64,000 bases of DNA from Candidatus Saccharimonadota bacterium (GCA_017404325.1 JAFRCO010000013.1:58988-122987); one strand, 5' to 3'; counted from the stretch's first letter, positions 25,623 through 34,395 are shown. Numbers and translations are program-made. Notes: generated by a model not told the origin, from the sequence alone.

Positions 25623-25660
25623 AAGCTTAAGCTTAAAAATCTATTAGAAAGGATTTATTT

Positions 25661-26200
25661 ATGGCAAAATCAAATACTAAAACTAAACAAGGCTTTACGA
25701 TCATCGAAGTCGTGCTCGTTCTTGCGATTGCGGGTTTGATCTTCCTCATGGTCTTCATCGCTTGGCCGGCATTACAGCGTTCGCAGCGTGATACTCAACG
25801 CCGCAACGACTACTCAATGCTTTCAACGGCTATTTCAAACTTTGCGACGAACAACAACGGGAAGTTAGCCAACCTTATCCCTTCGGGGAATACCAAAACG
25901 CTTGATGCGAAGACGTATATTAATGAGGCGGGTGAAGATCCGGATGGACATGCCTATGTTTTGACGGCAGTCAAATGTGGTAGCACCAGCACCACTGCAG
26001 TTTGTCCATTAACTGGCGCTCCTAATTTATCAAGTGGGAAACCAAAAGAGTTTAACGTTTATGTAGTTCTCAATGCAGACTGTTCAAAAACTCATACCAA
26101 CGGGTTTGCTGCTCCTACATACAATAGCTCATCCCGAGCATTTGCCATCTTTGGCTACCTCGAAGGCGGTACTCAAACCTTCTGCTCAGCTAGCCAATAG
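25661..26200 (+). CDS. type IV prepilin (PilA-like)
   Basis: This 179-residue prepilin has a leader of 11 residues ending in Gly, then F-T-I-I-E with Glu at +5 and a roughly 25-residue hydrophobic helix. It is expected to be cut by the peptidase at 26.9 kb. The globular domain has four or more cysteines (two near 105-113 and two near the end), likely forming disulphide loops. Its own promoter, Shine-Dalgarno and terminator point to high expression, so it is probably the major pilin. The close paralogue faces it at 26248-26814. Confidence 0.92.
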   Translation: MAKSNTKTKQGFTIIEVVLVLAIAGLIFLMVFIAWPALQRSQRDTQRRNDYSMLSTAISNFATNNNGKLANLIPSGNTKTLDAKTYINEAGEDPDGHAYVLTAVKCGSTSTTAVCPLTGAPNLSSGKPKEFNVYVVLNADCSKTHTNGFAAPTYNSSSRAFAIFGYLEGGTQTFCSASQ

Positions 26201-26211
26201 TTAAGCCTAAC

Positions 26212-26238
26212 AAAAATCGCCCTGCGGGGCGATTTTTT
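26212..26238. terminator. terminator between convergent pilin genes
   Basis: AAAATCGCCC-TGC-GGGGCGATTTTTT; the stem is near perfect and both strands end in T-rich sequence, so it can serve both pilin genes. Confidence 0.9.
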
Positions 26239-26247
26239 ATTCTGACA

Positions 26248-26814
26248 TTATTGTGCGCTAGCGCAGTATGCTCCCGCTCCTTCCATTTTATAGACTATCG
26301 CCACTTTCCTCGGGTTACTTGAGCCGACTGCCTTCGAACCATCACAAATTGCTCCAACCGCGATATACATCTTATAAGCGTTTTCCTCAAACGTCTTTCC
26401 TTCGACACTATTAATATTTCCAGAGCATGTGCTTCCAGCATTGGCCGAGCACATTTTTGCCACTATAGTATAATTATTGCCTCTTGGGTCCGTAAATTCT
26501 TTTCCGAGAAAACTATAGTACAAACGTCCCCATGTTCCTTCATTGGGTTTATTCGAATCATTCCAACTATTGTTCCAACTCGTTTCTATTTCGCTGGTAC
26601 CATTAGTCGTCGGTAAAGCCCCGCGGTTATTATTCTGATATTTCTGTATTGCCGTGAGTAAAGTCCCGACATCATCTCGCCTTTCCGCATCTCTCTGCGT
26701 TCTTTGTACGGCTGGCAATGCGACAAAGACCATTAAGAATATTAAACCCGCCATCGCGAGCACTAATGCTATCTCAACAATTGTAAATCCCTCTTTTGAA
26801 TATCTCTTTTTCAT
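26248..26814 (-). CDS. second type IV prepilin
   Basis: This 188-residue prepilin starts MKKRYSKEG followed by F-T-I-V-E with Glu at +5. The hydrophobic helix is very similar to that of the pilin at 25.7 kb (LAxAGLIFLMVFxAxPAxQRxQRD). The globular part differs but keeps a C-terminal CASAQ-like end shared with the other (CSASQ), which suggests an ancient duplication. GGAGAG precedes the ATG, and TATAAT lies at 26832-26837 on the minus strand. It could be an alternative major pilin or a minor subunit. Confidence 0.9.
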   Translation of the reverse strand: MKKRYSKEGFTIVEIALVLAMAGLIFLMVFVALPAVQRTQRDAERRDDVGTLLTAIQKYQNNNRGALPTTNGTSEIETSWNNSWNDSNKPNEGTWGRLYYSFLGKEFTDPRGNNYTIVAKMCSANAGSTCSGNINSVEGKTFEENAYKMYIAVGAICDGSKAVGSSNPRKVAIVYKMEGAGAYCASAQ

Positions 26815-26868
26815 ATCTCTCCTTATGCTTAATTATAGTTTATTTCACTTAAATATCAACCCTAGCTA

Positions 26869-26877
26869 TGTTAAAAT
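26869..26877 (+). promoter_or_regulatory. extended -10, leaderless promoter of pilD
   Basis: TGTTAAAAT ends 6 nt before ATG 26884. Confidence 0.55.
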
Positions 26878-26883
26878 AAACTT

Positions 26884-27678
26884 ATGGGATTTATTGCTTT
26901 AATTATCTTATTTATTATCGGTGCTTGCTTCGGTTCATTTCTTTGTTGCCAGGCTCGCCGTCTACATTTAAAAGGGAACAAAGATCATAAAAAGCTTGGA
27001 CTGCGCTCTATTTGTCTGAACTGTAAAACTAAATTGAAATGGTACGATAATATTCCGATAGTGTCTTGGCTTATTTTAAAAGGAAAATGCCGTAAATGTG
27101 GTAAAAAAATCGGGGCTGCTGAAATTCTTTCCGAATTTGGTCTCGGCCTCGCCTTCTCACTTTTCCTCTTTGGTGCATCTTTAAGTAACTCCGCCTTAAA
27201 TCTCTTCCTCGCCGGACGTCCCTTATCTTATGCTATTTTCTTTATTGGTTTTATCCTGATTTTAAGCCTAGCCTTCCTCGCTATTTATGATGGTCTTTAT
27301 GGAGAATTGCCCGTTTCGTTTCTCATCATTTCAATCATCTGTGCCGCAATTGTGGGTTGTTATCATTTAACCTATTTATCACTTACCGACCTCATTCTAT
27401 CCGTTTTTATTCTTGGCGGTATCTATCTAGCGCTATATCTTATTTCTAAAGGTAAATGGGTTGGTGATGGCGACTGGCTACTCGGAGCGGCGATTGGTTT
27501 CGCCCTCGGCCATCCTTGGCTTGCGCTCCTTACGCTCTTTTTATCGAATCTTCTTGCTTGTCTTATTATGTTTCCGAAAGCAAAAGGGAAAAATACCAAA
27601 ATTCCTTTTGGTCCTTTTCTTGTTGCGGCCTTTTTCATCGTCTACGCTTTTTCTAGTTTTTTATTAAGTATGTTATAA
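26884..27678 (+). CDS. pilD: prepilin peptidase / N-methyltransferase PilD
   Basis: This 264-residue A24-family membrane aspartic protease removes prepilin leaders and methylates the new N-terminus. It has the N-terminal GSFLCCQARR stretch and a CxxC...CxxC loop (about residues 45-77: CLNCK, then CRKCG) preceding the membrane helices. The catalytic Asp is in AIYDGLYGELP (about 140) and in GDGD (about 198). It acts on the prepilins on either side. Confidence 0.94.
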   Translation: MGFIALIILFIIGACFGSFLCCQARRLHLKGNKDHKKLGLRSICLNCKTKLKWYDNIPIVSWLILKGKCRKCGKKIGAAEILSEFGLGLAFSLFLFGASLSNSALNLFLAGRPLSYAIFFIGFILILSLAFLAIYDGLYGELPVSFLIISIICAAIVGCYHLTYLSLTDLILSVFILGGIYLALYLISKGKWVGDGDWLLGAAIGFALGHPWLALLTLFLSNLLACLIMFPKAKGKNTKIPFGPFLVAAFFIVYAFSSFLLSML

Positions 27679-27679
27679 T
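27671..27679 (+). promoter_or_regulatory. extended -10, leaderless promoter of minor pilin
   Basis: TGTTATAAT ends 6 nt before ATG 27686, overlapping the pilD stop. Confidence 0.65.
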
Positions 27680-27685
27680 AAGCTT

Positions 27686-28423
27686 ATGGTAAAAAAGGGT
27701 GATACGCTGATTGAAGTAACTTTAGCCATCGGGATTTTTTCAATGGTCGCAATCGCAGTTGTTGCCGTCATGGTTAGTGGCACTTCAAACGCCCAAACCG
27801 CTCTCGAAACGACTCTTGCGCGTGAAGAAATCGATACCCAAGCTGAGGCTCTCCGTTTTATCCATGCCGCTTATCTTGCCGATAAAGAGTCTGGCGAAGG
27901 TAAAGATGCGTACACTCAACTTTGGAAACAAATTGTCAATAATGCTTACAACCCGAAAAAGAACACTGCTGATAATAACGCAAAATTCCTTCAATATTCT
28001 CCTTCGAGCTGTCAAGAAATCTATGCTAACCCTTCCACTGATCCGATTGGTAAAGCCTTTGTCATCAATCCGCGAAAACTTAGTAATCTAACCGTATCTA
28101 ATATAAATAAAGTATATAATCAATATTCTAGTGTATTTAAAATGACTACTACTTATCCTCGTCTCGTTTACACTGATGCCCAAGAAAGTAACCAAGATGC
28201 CTTAATCGATAAACCTAGCGACACTTCCGATCTTAAATATGCCGAAGGTATTTACGTACTCGCTGTTGTCGACCCGGGTACCACTAACATCGTTGGTACT
28301 GGCAACGCCGCTGCTTACTTCGATTTCTATATTCGTACTTGCTGGTATGGCATGGGTTCTGAAACCCCGTCGACAATCTCCACTGTCATCCGTCTTTACG
28401 ATCCAGAAGGTCTTGGCGACTAA
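27686..28423 (+). CDS. prepilin-like minor pilin
   Basis: This 245-residue protein begins MVKKG followed by D-T-L-I-E: a five-residue leader with Gly at -1, Glu at +5 and a hydrophobic helix (about 8-35). The +1 residue is Asp rather than Phe, which is unusual but tolerated in minor pilins. The large globular domain shows no recognised adhesin module. By size and position after pilD it is likely a tip-associated or priming pilin. It ends directly against the convergent xerD gene with no terminator. Confidence 0.8.
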   Translation: MVKKGDTLIEVTLAIGIFSMVAIAVVAVMVSGTSNAQTALETTLAREEIDTQAEALRFIHAAYLADKESGEGKDAYTQLWKQIVNNAYNPKKNTADNNAKFLQYSPSSCQEIYANPSTDPIGKAFVINPRKLSNLTVSNINKVYNQYSSVFKMTTTYPRLVYTDAQESNQDALIDKPSDTSDLKYAEGIYVLAVVDPGTTNIVGTGNAAAYFDFYIRTCWYGMGSETPSTISTVIRLYDPEGLGD

Positions 28424-29362
28424 TTATTTCGTTTCCGAATGAAACTTTTCATGCACCTCGCGTAGGTGCTTATCTGTCACGTGCGTATAAATCTGTGTCG
28501 TTGAAATATCCGCATGCCCAAGCATTGATTGCACCGACCTAAGATCTGCTCCATTCATCAATAAATCCGTTGCGAATGAGTGCCTTAAGGTATGTGGGGA
28601 CACATGCTTCGTAATCCCGGCCAGTTTAGCATATTTTTCGATGATTCTTTCTACCGACCGCGCTGTCATCCGTCGATAATTACCAGAAGTATCTACCGCT
28701 TGAGTATTACGCGAATTGTTTAAAAACAAAGCTGGTAGGGAATCAGTTCTTGCGTCTAGATAATCTTGTACTCGGTCGGCCGCTGACTGACTAATAAATA
28801 TTGGCCGGTCTTTCGATCCTTTCCCACGCACCATAAACTCGCGTCGCTCTAGATTAATCGAGTCACGATTTAATCCGACTAGTTCCGAAACTCTTAGGCC
28901 TCCGGAATATAATAATTCTATAATCGCTCTATCTCTAAGCCCCGATTCAGTCGTCGTATCAATCTGATTTAACATATCTTCAACTTCATCAAAGTGTAAA
29001 AAAGTAACTTGCTTTCTCGCCACTCTCGGTAAATCTACTAAAGACGGGTCAAGTGATTTAATCTCTCGCCTAGCTAAATACTTTAAGAATCCCCTAAGTG
29101 CAATTAAATGATAAGTCTGGGTTATTACCTTTAAGTCTTCGTCGCCATTTTCCGAGCCATATCTGTTTAGTTTTAATCGATATTTCCGAAGGAGTTCCTT
29201 CGTAATATCGCTCGGTTTCATTTCGTCTTTATTTAAAATCTCTAAAGATATCTCAACAAACCTCTCTAGGTATAATCGATAGTTTTCAATCGTCTTCTTG
29301 CTTCGTCCCGCTTCAACCTCTAGATGTTCCAAAAAATCATTAATGAGATCGTAAATATCCAT
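28424..29362 (-). CDS. xerD: tyrosine recombinase XerD-like
   Basis: This 312-residue site-specific recombinase has an N-terminal SAM-like core-binding domain (about 1-110) and a catalytic domain with the Arg in GGLRVSELVGL, the Lys in GKGSKDR, the HTLRH box, the His in LGHADISTT and the Tyr of YTHV. It probably resolves chromosome dimers at dif with FtsK; only one Xer gene is in the window, and many CPR bacteria appear to manage with one. ATG 29362 fits the -10 exactly 6 nt upstream. It is divergent from ndk. Confidence 0.92.
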   Translation of the reverse strand: MDIYDLINDFLEHLEVEAGRSKKTIENYRLYLERFVEISLEILNKDEMKPSDITKELLRKYRLKLNRYGSENGDEDLKVITQTYHLIALRGFLKYLARREIKSLDPSLVDLPRVARKQVTFLHFDEVEDMLNQIDTTTESGLRDRAIIELLYSGGLRVSELVGLNRDSINLERREFMVRGKGSKDRPIFISQSAADRVQDYLDARTDSLPALFLNNSRNTQAVDTSGNYRRMTARSVERIIEKYAKLAGITKHVSPHTLRHSFATDLLMNGADLRSVQSMLGHADISTTQIYTHVTDKHLREVHEKFHSETK

Positions 29363-29368
29363 ATCTAT

Positions 29369-29383
29369 ATTATATGATATAAT
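29369..29383. promoter_or_regulatory. back-to-back -10 boxes for xerD and ndk
   Basis: Minus-strand TATAAT (29369-29374) ends 6 nt before the xerD ATG. Plus-strand TATAAT (29378-29383) serves ndk, which has a GGAG site. Only three bases separate them. Confidence 0.65.
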
Positions 29384-29400
29384 TTTAAAAAGGAGAAAAT

Positions 29401-29916
29401 ATGGCAAAATCACAAGATTATATTCAGCGTACTTTAGTAGTCTTAAAACCAGATACTGTCCAACGTGGCATCATCGGTGAAGTTATTCAACGTTTCGAAC
29501 GTGTTGGTCTAAAGATTGTTGGTATGAAAATGGTTATGCCGGATGAACACCTTTATCGTCAGCACTATGAAGACATTGGCCAAATGATTACTCGCCGTGG
29601 CGAAACGGCTTTCCGTTACAACGTTGAGTATATGATGAGTGGTCCAGTTATTGCGATGGTTCTAGAGGGTGTCGAAGCGCAACCTCTCGTTCGTAAGATT
29701 GTTGGTCCGACTGAACCAAAATCCGCAGAAATGGGCACCATCCGCGGTGATTACTCGCACATGAGCTTTGGTTATTCCGACGCCAAAGGCACTGGCGTCC
29801 CTAACCTTGTTCACGCCTCCGGCTCTATTGAAGAAGCGAAAAAAGAGATTGACCTTTGGTTCAATGGCAACGAACTCTACGACTACAGCGATTTGAACGA
29901 GAAGTATACAAGATAG
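29401..29916 (+). CDS. ndk: nucleoside diphosphate kinase
   Basis: This 171-residue enzyme transfers phosphate between nucleoside triphosphates and diphosphates through the His in NLVHASGS. The start QRTLVVLKPDTVQRG and RGDYSH fit the family. It is longer than usual (about 140) because of an insertion around residues 45-60 (HEDIGQMITRRGETA region) and a short tail. AAAAGGAG lies 5 nt before the ATG. The tail of the transcript forms an unusually long nested hairpin. Confidence 0.94.
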   Translation: MAKSQDYIQRTLVVLKPDTVQRGIIGEVIQRFERVGLKIVGMKMVMPDEHLYRQHYEDIGQMITRRGETAFRYNVEYMMSGPVIAMVLEGVEAQPLVRKIVGPTEPKSAEMGTIRGDYSHMSFGYSDAKGTGVPNLVHASGSIEEAKKEIDLWFNGNELYDYSDLNEKYTR

Positions 29917-30003
29917 ACGGGTGACGCGCATAGGGGGCCCCCAAAATATTTTGCGAAGAGCAAAAATTTTGGGGGAGAATGCGCGGCAGGCCCCGTCTTT
30001 TTT
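29915..30003 (+). terminator. long nested hairpin terminator after ndk
   Basis: Four stacked stems: AGACGGG/CCCGTCT (29915/29992), GCGCAT/ATGCGC (29926/29979), CCCCCAAAAT/ATTTTGGGGG (29938/29966) and TTTTGC/GCAAAA (29949/29960). Seven T follow (29998 onward). It starts inside the ndk stop codon. Confidence 0.8.
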
Positions 30004-30733
30004 ATAATACTTTTTTCAAAAACTCCCGTACTCGTGGAGTTTTTGGTTTTGTAAAGAATTCTTTCGGTGTTCCTTCTTCAATAATTTTACCTTTATCAAT
30101 AAACACAATTCTCGTTGCAATTTCTTTCGCAAAACTCATTTCGTGCGTCACGATCATAATTGTCATTCCGCGGTCTGCTAGTTCTCGAATTAAACTTAAA
30201 ACATCTCCAATTGATTCCGGGTCAAGCGCCGAAGTTGGTTCATCGAATAGTAATACCTCCGGCGAAAGCATCATCGCTCTAATAATTGCGACTCTTTGTT
30301 TTTGCCCGCCTGATAACGAAGCAGGGAACGAATCAGCTTTGTCTAGAAGTCCAATATGCTTTAATAATTCTTTCGCTCGTTTTTCCGCTTCGGCTCGCTT
30401 CATGAGTTTTAGCTTCATTGGCGCAAGAATTAAATTATCCATTACAGTTAGATTATTGATCAAATTAAAATGCTGGAATACCATCCCGATGTTTCGACGT
30501 ATCTTCCGGATATTTTTCTCAGTCACTAAAACTCCATCGAGATATATCTCCCCCGAAGTTGGCTCTTCCATCCAGTTAATACATCTAAGAAAAGTCGATT
30601 TACCGGAACCAGAGGGCCCGAGGATAACAACTCTTTCGCCTTCTTTTAATTCAAAATCAATGCCGTTTAAAACTTTATTCTTCCCGAATACCTTATGTAG
30701 GTTTTTTATCTTTAAATCAGTATTTTCTTCCAT
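30002..30733 (-). CDS. polar amino-acid ABC transporter ATP-binding protein
   Basis: This 243-residue GlnQ/HisP-type ATPase has Walker A GPSGSGKST, the amino-acid transporter block LRCINWMEEPTSGEI, Q-loop VFQHFNLI, signature LSGGQKQRVAI and Walker B VLLFDEPTSALDP. It powers uptake of amino acids with the permease and binding protein encoded just upstream; coupling is tight (the stop and start share a base at 30733). Since the window has no amino-acid biosynthesis genes, import from a host is a reasonable role. The substrate is not determined. Confidence 0.93.
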   Translation of the reverse strand: MEENTDLKIKNLHKVFGKNKVLNGIDFELKEGERVVILGPSGSGKSTFLRCINWMEEPTSGEIYLDGVLVTEKNIRKIRRNIGMVFQHFNLINNLTVMDNLILAPMKLKLMKRAEAEKRAKELLKHIGLLDKADSFPASLSGGQKQRVAIIRAMMLSPEVLLFDEPTSALDPESIGDVLSLIRELADRGMTIMIVTHEMSFAKEIATRIVFIDKGKIIEEGTPKEFFTKPKTPRVREFLKKVL

Positions 30734-31437
30734 TACTTTTCCGCCCTTAAATCACTTTTTCTTAAACTTTTTTCGACTTGTCTAACTAGGAAGGTAATTA
30801 AGTAAATTGTTGCAAGATAGAATAGGGCTGCTACTACCATTGGAACTAAGTAACTTGCCATGTTTTGACCCGAACCAATATCCTTTGCTGCCATATTAAG
30901 ATCGTACATTCCAACCATACTTACGATTGCAGTTTCCTTAATTACAGTAATAATTTCATTTCCGAGCGCCGGAATAATATTTTTTATTGCCTGCGGCGCC
31001 ACAATCTTCCAAAAAATTGTGAAGTTTGATAATCCTAAAGCTAGTCCTGCCTCAGTTTGTCCCTTATCTACTGACAATATCCCGCCTCGTATTACTTCGG
31101 CCGTATAAGCCGCTGAATTTAACCCGAACGCAATAATTGCCGTGATAATACTTGGGAAACCTTTAATTGCGAAGATGACGAAGAACATGATGAATAATTG
31201 CAACGCCATCGGTGTTCCGCGAATAATTGTCGTATAAACCTTACAAATAAACTTCGGCACTGCCATCCATTTTGATGGTTTCGCCGTATCTACTAATGCG
31301 ATGATAGTTCCGAGTAAGAACCCAATTAAGATAGCAAAGTACGCAATTTGAATTGTTAACAAAAATCCATGTAGCAAAGAATCGATATATTCCGATGTAC
31401 TAAATAGTTCTCCTACTTTAGAAAAGAAATCATTCAT
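30733..31437 (-). CDS. polar amino-acid ABC transporter permease
   Basis: This 234-residue HisM/GlnP-type permease has about five membrane helices and the EAA loop near residue 145 (QTEAGLALGLSNFTIFWKIVAPQAI), which contacts the ATPase. It is the middle gene of a three-gene operon and overlaps the binding-protein gene by 8 nt. Confidence 0.93.
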   Translation of the reverse strand: MNDFFSKVGELFSTSEYIDSLLHGFLLTIQIAYFAILIGFLLGTIIALVDTAKPSKWMAVPKFICKVYTTIIRGTPMALQLFIMFFVIFAIKGFPSIITAIIAFGLNSAAYTAEVIRGGILSVDKGQTEAGLALGLSNFTIFWKIVAPQAIKNIIPALGNEIITVIKETAIVSMVGMYDLNMAAKDIGSGQNMASYLVPMVVAALFYLATIYLITFLVRQVEKSLRKSDLRAEK

Positions 31438-32287
31438 CTTTTAGCCCCATATATTTTAATACTAATCTATCAATTTCAGATTCGCCGTTCTCATCTTTAC
31501 TTATCATTCCCGCAAGGACCTCGTTGAATGCTTCAAGTAGTTCAGTTCGATTTTTATTCACCGCAATCGCATATGCTTCCTCAACTGGATAATCTTCCTC
31601 CCGAGTCGGACCTGAATAATATAACGGCAGTGCTTCGAGCCACGAATTTTTCTCAACAATAAACTTTGCCGCTAACTCATCCGCAATTGCAAAATCAATG
31701 ATATGTGCATTAATTGCGTCAGCCGCTAATTGGTGTGAATCGATTCCTTTAACTTTTGTCCCAGTATCCGCCAAAACACCACCTTCATCGATTTCATCTT
31801 GTACAAATAGATAACCCGTGCTACCAGTCTGCGATCCAAGCGTATACCCAGCTAGCGCTTCCCACACTACATGGTTATCGCGTAGCGTCGGCGGATAATC
31901 TTTACTAAAAATCACATATTGCACCGACGTATAATAGGGAATCGTAAAGTTTACTTTCTCTTCGCGTGCCGGCGTGATTGTTAATCCCGCCGCCCCCGCA
32001 TCGGCAATTTTACCCGCCTCTACGTTATCAATAATCACATCGAACTCAACATTTTTAATCTGAATATTCTTATTCATTTTTTCCGCCACCCGGTTTACAA
32101 TCTCTACATCAACTCCGGCGATTTGTCGTTGACTGTCATAAAATTCAAAAGGCGCAAACGGGACGTTAGTCTCAACCACATAATCTACTTCCGAATCGCC
32201 TTCAATCGAAAAATAAACACTTACACCCATTCCAACCGTCACTAACAAGAATATAATCAAGAAAATTGCGGATTTAACCTTATGCAT
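31430..32287 (-). CDS. amino-acid ABC transporter substrate-binding protein
   Basis: This 285-residue SBP_bac_3-type protein carries VPFAPFEFYD and GVDVEIVNRVAEKMNK, then a GLTITPAREEKVNFTIPYY block, typical of polar amino-acid receptors. The N-terminus is a single hydrophobic helix without a lipobox cysteine, so it is probably membrane-anchored. ATG 32287 is preferred over ATG 32293 because the -10 TATAAT (32294-32299) ends 6 nt from it, as in most leaderless genes here. It is first in the transporter operon and divergent from a kinase-like gene. Confidence 0.9.
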   Translation of the reverse strand: MHKVKSAIFLIIFLLVTVGMGVSVYFSIEGDSEVDYVVETNVPFAPFEFYDSQRQIAGVDVEIVNRVAEKMNKNIQIKNVEFDVIIDNVEAGKIADAGAAGLTITPAREEKVNFTIPYYTSVQYVIFSKDYPPTLRDNHVVWEALAGYTLGSQTGSTGYLFVQDEIDEGGVLADTGTKVKGIDSHQLAADAINAHIIDFAIADELAAKFIVEKNSWLEALPLYYSGPTREEDYPVEEAYAIAVNKNRTELLEAFNEVLAGMISKDENGESEIDRLVLKYMGLKDE

Positions 32288-32293
32288 AATCAT

Positions 32294-32316
32294 ATTATAT
32301 CATGGTATGTTAAAAT
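32294..32316. promoter_or_regulatory. divergent leaderless promoters
   Basis: Minus TATAAT (32294-32299) is 6 nt before ATG 32287. Plus TGTTAAAAT (-10 at 32311-32316) is 6 nt before ATG 32323. The start codons are only 35 nt apart. Confidence 0.6.
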
Positions 32317-32322
32317 TACACT

Positions 32323-33156
32323 ATGCAACAAGATGAAGTTGAGATAGTAAAATATCTAGCCGAAGTTAATTCCGATAAAATAGCTTTTAGCGACCTAGGA
32401 GCCTTTAGTCGTTGCTACATTATTGATAATGGTAAAAAAGTTTTTAAGTTCAAAAAACGCGCAGATGCTGGATACCATAACGAAGCCCAAGCATTAATCT
32501 ATCTTAAAGACAAACCTCTAGGCGTGAAAATTCAATCCGTCGGCTGGCAAGACGAAGAAGATCGTTTCCTTGGGCTATATGGTGTAACTGGAAAATCTAT
32601 TAAAGAAACTTCACTAAATGAAGATGAAAAAACAAAAATAGCTAAGACGTTAGCTGATTTTATTTTTAAACTTCGACAATTAACTCCTGAAAAGGCCTCT
32701 TCTAGCCATCTTGCCGACGAGATTAAAACTTGGCAAAAACGTTTCGAACGCAGTCTCCCTATTTTAAATCGCTTTTTTTCTGAATCAGAAATGTCAAAGA
32801 TTAAAAACTACATGCTAGAAGAGATGCCGAAAGAATTACTAGATCTAGGCGAAAAACTAGTTTTCTCGCACGGAGATTTATGGGAGAACAATATATTCAT
32901 CAACGAAGACCATGAAGTTGGAGTAATTGATTTTAGTGATAGTGGTTATTACGACGAAGCCGCTGAATTCATGTATTTTGAAGATGATGAATTATGCGAA
33001 AAAATCCTCGACGAGCTAAACGCCGACGATGTTTTGCGAAAAAAAGTCGCGCTTCGTCGTCTCGCTAAAGCTATGTTTATTACTAGCGCCTATATTGATA
33101 AACCCACTGAAGAATTTATCAGTTATATTCACTATATTTCTAAATGGTTATCATAA
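32323..33156 (+). CDS. aminoglycoside/choline-kinase-like phosphotransferase
   Basis: This 277-residue protein kinase-like fold enzyme has the catalytic loop FSHGDLWENNIF (His-Gly-Asp with the Asn six residues on), followed by GVIDFSDSGYYD (the metal-binding Asp). APH-family members phosphorylate small molecules such as aminoglycosides, choline, homoserine or sugars. Nothing shows the substrate, and antibiotic resistance should not be assumed. It is monocistronic, ending just before tRNA-Arg on the other strand. Confidence 0.8.
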   Translation: MQQDEVEIVKYLAEVNSDKIAFSDLGAFSRCYIIDNGKKVFKFKKRADAGYHNEAQALIYLKDKPLGVKIQSVGWQDEEDRFLGLYGVTGKSIKETSLNEDEKTKIAKTLADFIFKLRQLTPEKASSSHLADEIKTWQKRFERSLPILNRFFSESEMSKIKNYMLEEMPKELLDLGEKLVFSHGDLWENNIFINEDHEVGVIDFSDSGYYDEAAEFMYFEDDELCEKILDELNADDVLRKKVALRRLAKAMFITSAYIDKPTEEFISYIHYISKWLS

Positions 33157-33161
33157 AAAAA

Positions 33162-33237
33162 TGGTGACCCGGGTGCGAGTCGAACGCACAACCTCTTCCT
33201 TAGGACGGAATTGCTCTATCCATTGAGCTACCGGGCC
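33162..33237 (-). tRNA. tRNA-Arg (anticodon CCT)
   Basis: Acceptor GGCCCGG pairs with CCGGGTC (one G-U). Anticodon loop GTCCTAA gives CCT, decoding AGG. T-loop GTTCGAC is present and CCA is encoded. The top of the anticodon stem has an A-G mismatch and loop base 32 is G, slightly unusual. Confidence 0.93.
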
Positions 33238-33245
33238 ACGAAATA

Positions 33246-33254
33246 TGTTATAAT
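33246..33254 (+). promoter_or_regulatory. extended -10, leaderless promoter
   Basis: TGTTATAAT ends 6 nt before ATG 33261. Confidence 0.65.
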
Positions 33255-33260
33255 TATACC

Positions 33261-34304
33261 ATGAACCTGTTAAAGAAAAAAGCAGAGAAGAAAACTACTG
33301 AACAAGAGAAAGTTGAGGCACGTCGCGAAGAGGTCCTCGCCCGCGGCCGCAAGTTTAAATATCCGCTCCAGTGGACGAGACATCGTGTTGTTATCAGTAC
33401 GATTTTAATCGCTTTTGTAATGTTTGCAATTCTTGTTTTTAGCGGTTATCTAGCGCTCTATCGTCTCGGCATGACCGGCGAACTTCTTTTTAGAATTACA
33501 GAAATCTTTCCAGTTCCGGTTGCTACAGTCGACTCAGAAGACGTCCGTTTTTCTGATTATCTAATGTTTTACCGTAGTAGCATGACGTCTATCGAACGTC
33601 AATCCGGTAGCCAATTTAACACCACATCAATAGATTATCTTCATAACGAATATAAAACCGCTGCTCTTCTTGAATCGGAAAAATATGCCTATGCCCTTAA
33701 GCTCGCCAATGAACTAGACATTACGGTGTCTGAAGAAGACATAAAAAATGAATTTGAACGACATCTTAAAATTGGCGGCGTAGATCGTAGTGAAGAAGGT
33801 TTTCTTAAGATTATTGAAGACAACTTTGGTTTAACAAAAAGCGAATACGAAAGAATGCTTTATCTTACTTTAGCTAAAGCCAGGGTTGAAATAAAAATTG
33901 ATGAGACCGCGAATAGAATCGCCGAAAAAGTTGAAAATATTTTATCCTCTAGTAATAGTTACAAAAGTGTCGCTGAACAATTAGGTGATTCAGTGGTTTA
34001 TGAGGAAACCGGCGGGCTTGTCGATAATAAAAACATTGATGGTGGACGCGCCTCCGAAGCTTCTAAGCTTGAGCCTGGTGAAAGTAGCGGTAAATTCGTT
34101 TCAATGAATGGTGACGGTTATTATTTCGTTAAATTGATTAAGAAGACCGAAGCCGAAGTTAATTTCGTTTCAATCAAAGTTCCGTTCACCGAATTTGACC
34201 GACGTTTCAATGTTTTGAAAGAAGAAGGGAAGATCAAAGAATATATTAAAATAAATAATTCCGAATCGGTAAACGAAGAATACACTGTTCAAGAAACGGA
34301 ATAA
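33261..34304 (+). CDS. membrane-anchored SurA/PrsA-like peptidyl-prolyl isomerase
   Basis: This 347-residue protein has a basic cytoplasmic N-terminus, one membrane helix (about residues 48-72), a SurA-N-like helical chaperone region (about 85-220) and a parvulin-like C-terminal part (about 225-325). The latter contains GGLVDNKNIDGG and FVSMNGDGYYFVKLIKKTE, which matches the end of PpiC domains. It probably helps fold exported proteins at the outer face of the membrane. The catalytic histidines of parvulin are not clearly present, so it may be a chaperone only. Confidence 0.75.
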   Translation: MNLLKKKAEKKTTEQEKVEARREEVLARGRKFKYPLQWTRHRVVISTILIAFVMFAILVFSGYLALYRLGMTGELLFRITEIFPVPVATVDSEDVRFSDYLMFYRSSMTSIERQSGSQFNTTSIDYLHNEYKTAALLESEKYAYALKLANELDITVSEEDIKNEFERHLKIGGVDRSEEGFLKIIEDNFGLTKSEYERMLYLTLAKARVEIKIDETANRIAEKVENILSSSNSYKSVAEQLGDSVVYEETGGLVDNKNIDGGRASEASKLEPGESSGKFVSMNGDGYYFVKLIKKTEAEVNFVSIKVPFTEFDRRFNVLKEEGKIKEYIKINNSESVNEEYTVQETE

Positions 34305-34317
34305 ACTATTATAGAGG

Positions 34318-34347
34318 TTGACAAAACCCCTTATGTTTTGTTATAAT
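34318..34347 (+). promoter_or_regulatory. sigma-70 promoter, tandem copy 1
   Basis: TTGACA (34318-34323), 18 nt, TATAAT (34342-34347). The spacer contains CTTATGTTTTG, repeated in the promoter at 34591. Confidence 0.75.
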
Positions 34348-34395
34348 AATAACCGGAAAGGTCAAAAACAAACATCAAACACAAAAAAATAAACT

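Noticed and set aside
29979..30785. 268-codon plus-strand frame opposite the ABC ATPase
   Set aside because: It is antisense to a gene with complete Walker and signature motifs; its composition (Ile/Ser/Phe-rich) is that of a shadow frame and it has no promoter or ribosome-binding site.
32323..33156. Antibiotic resistance gene
   Set aside because: The fold is that of APH-type phosphotransferases, but this family includes many metabolic kinases and nothing points to aminoglycosides; the same holds for 51764-52576.
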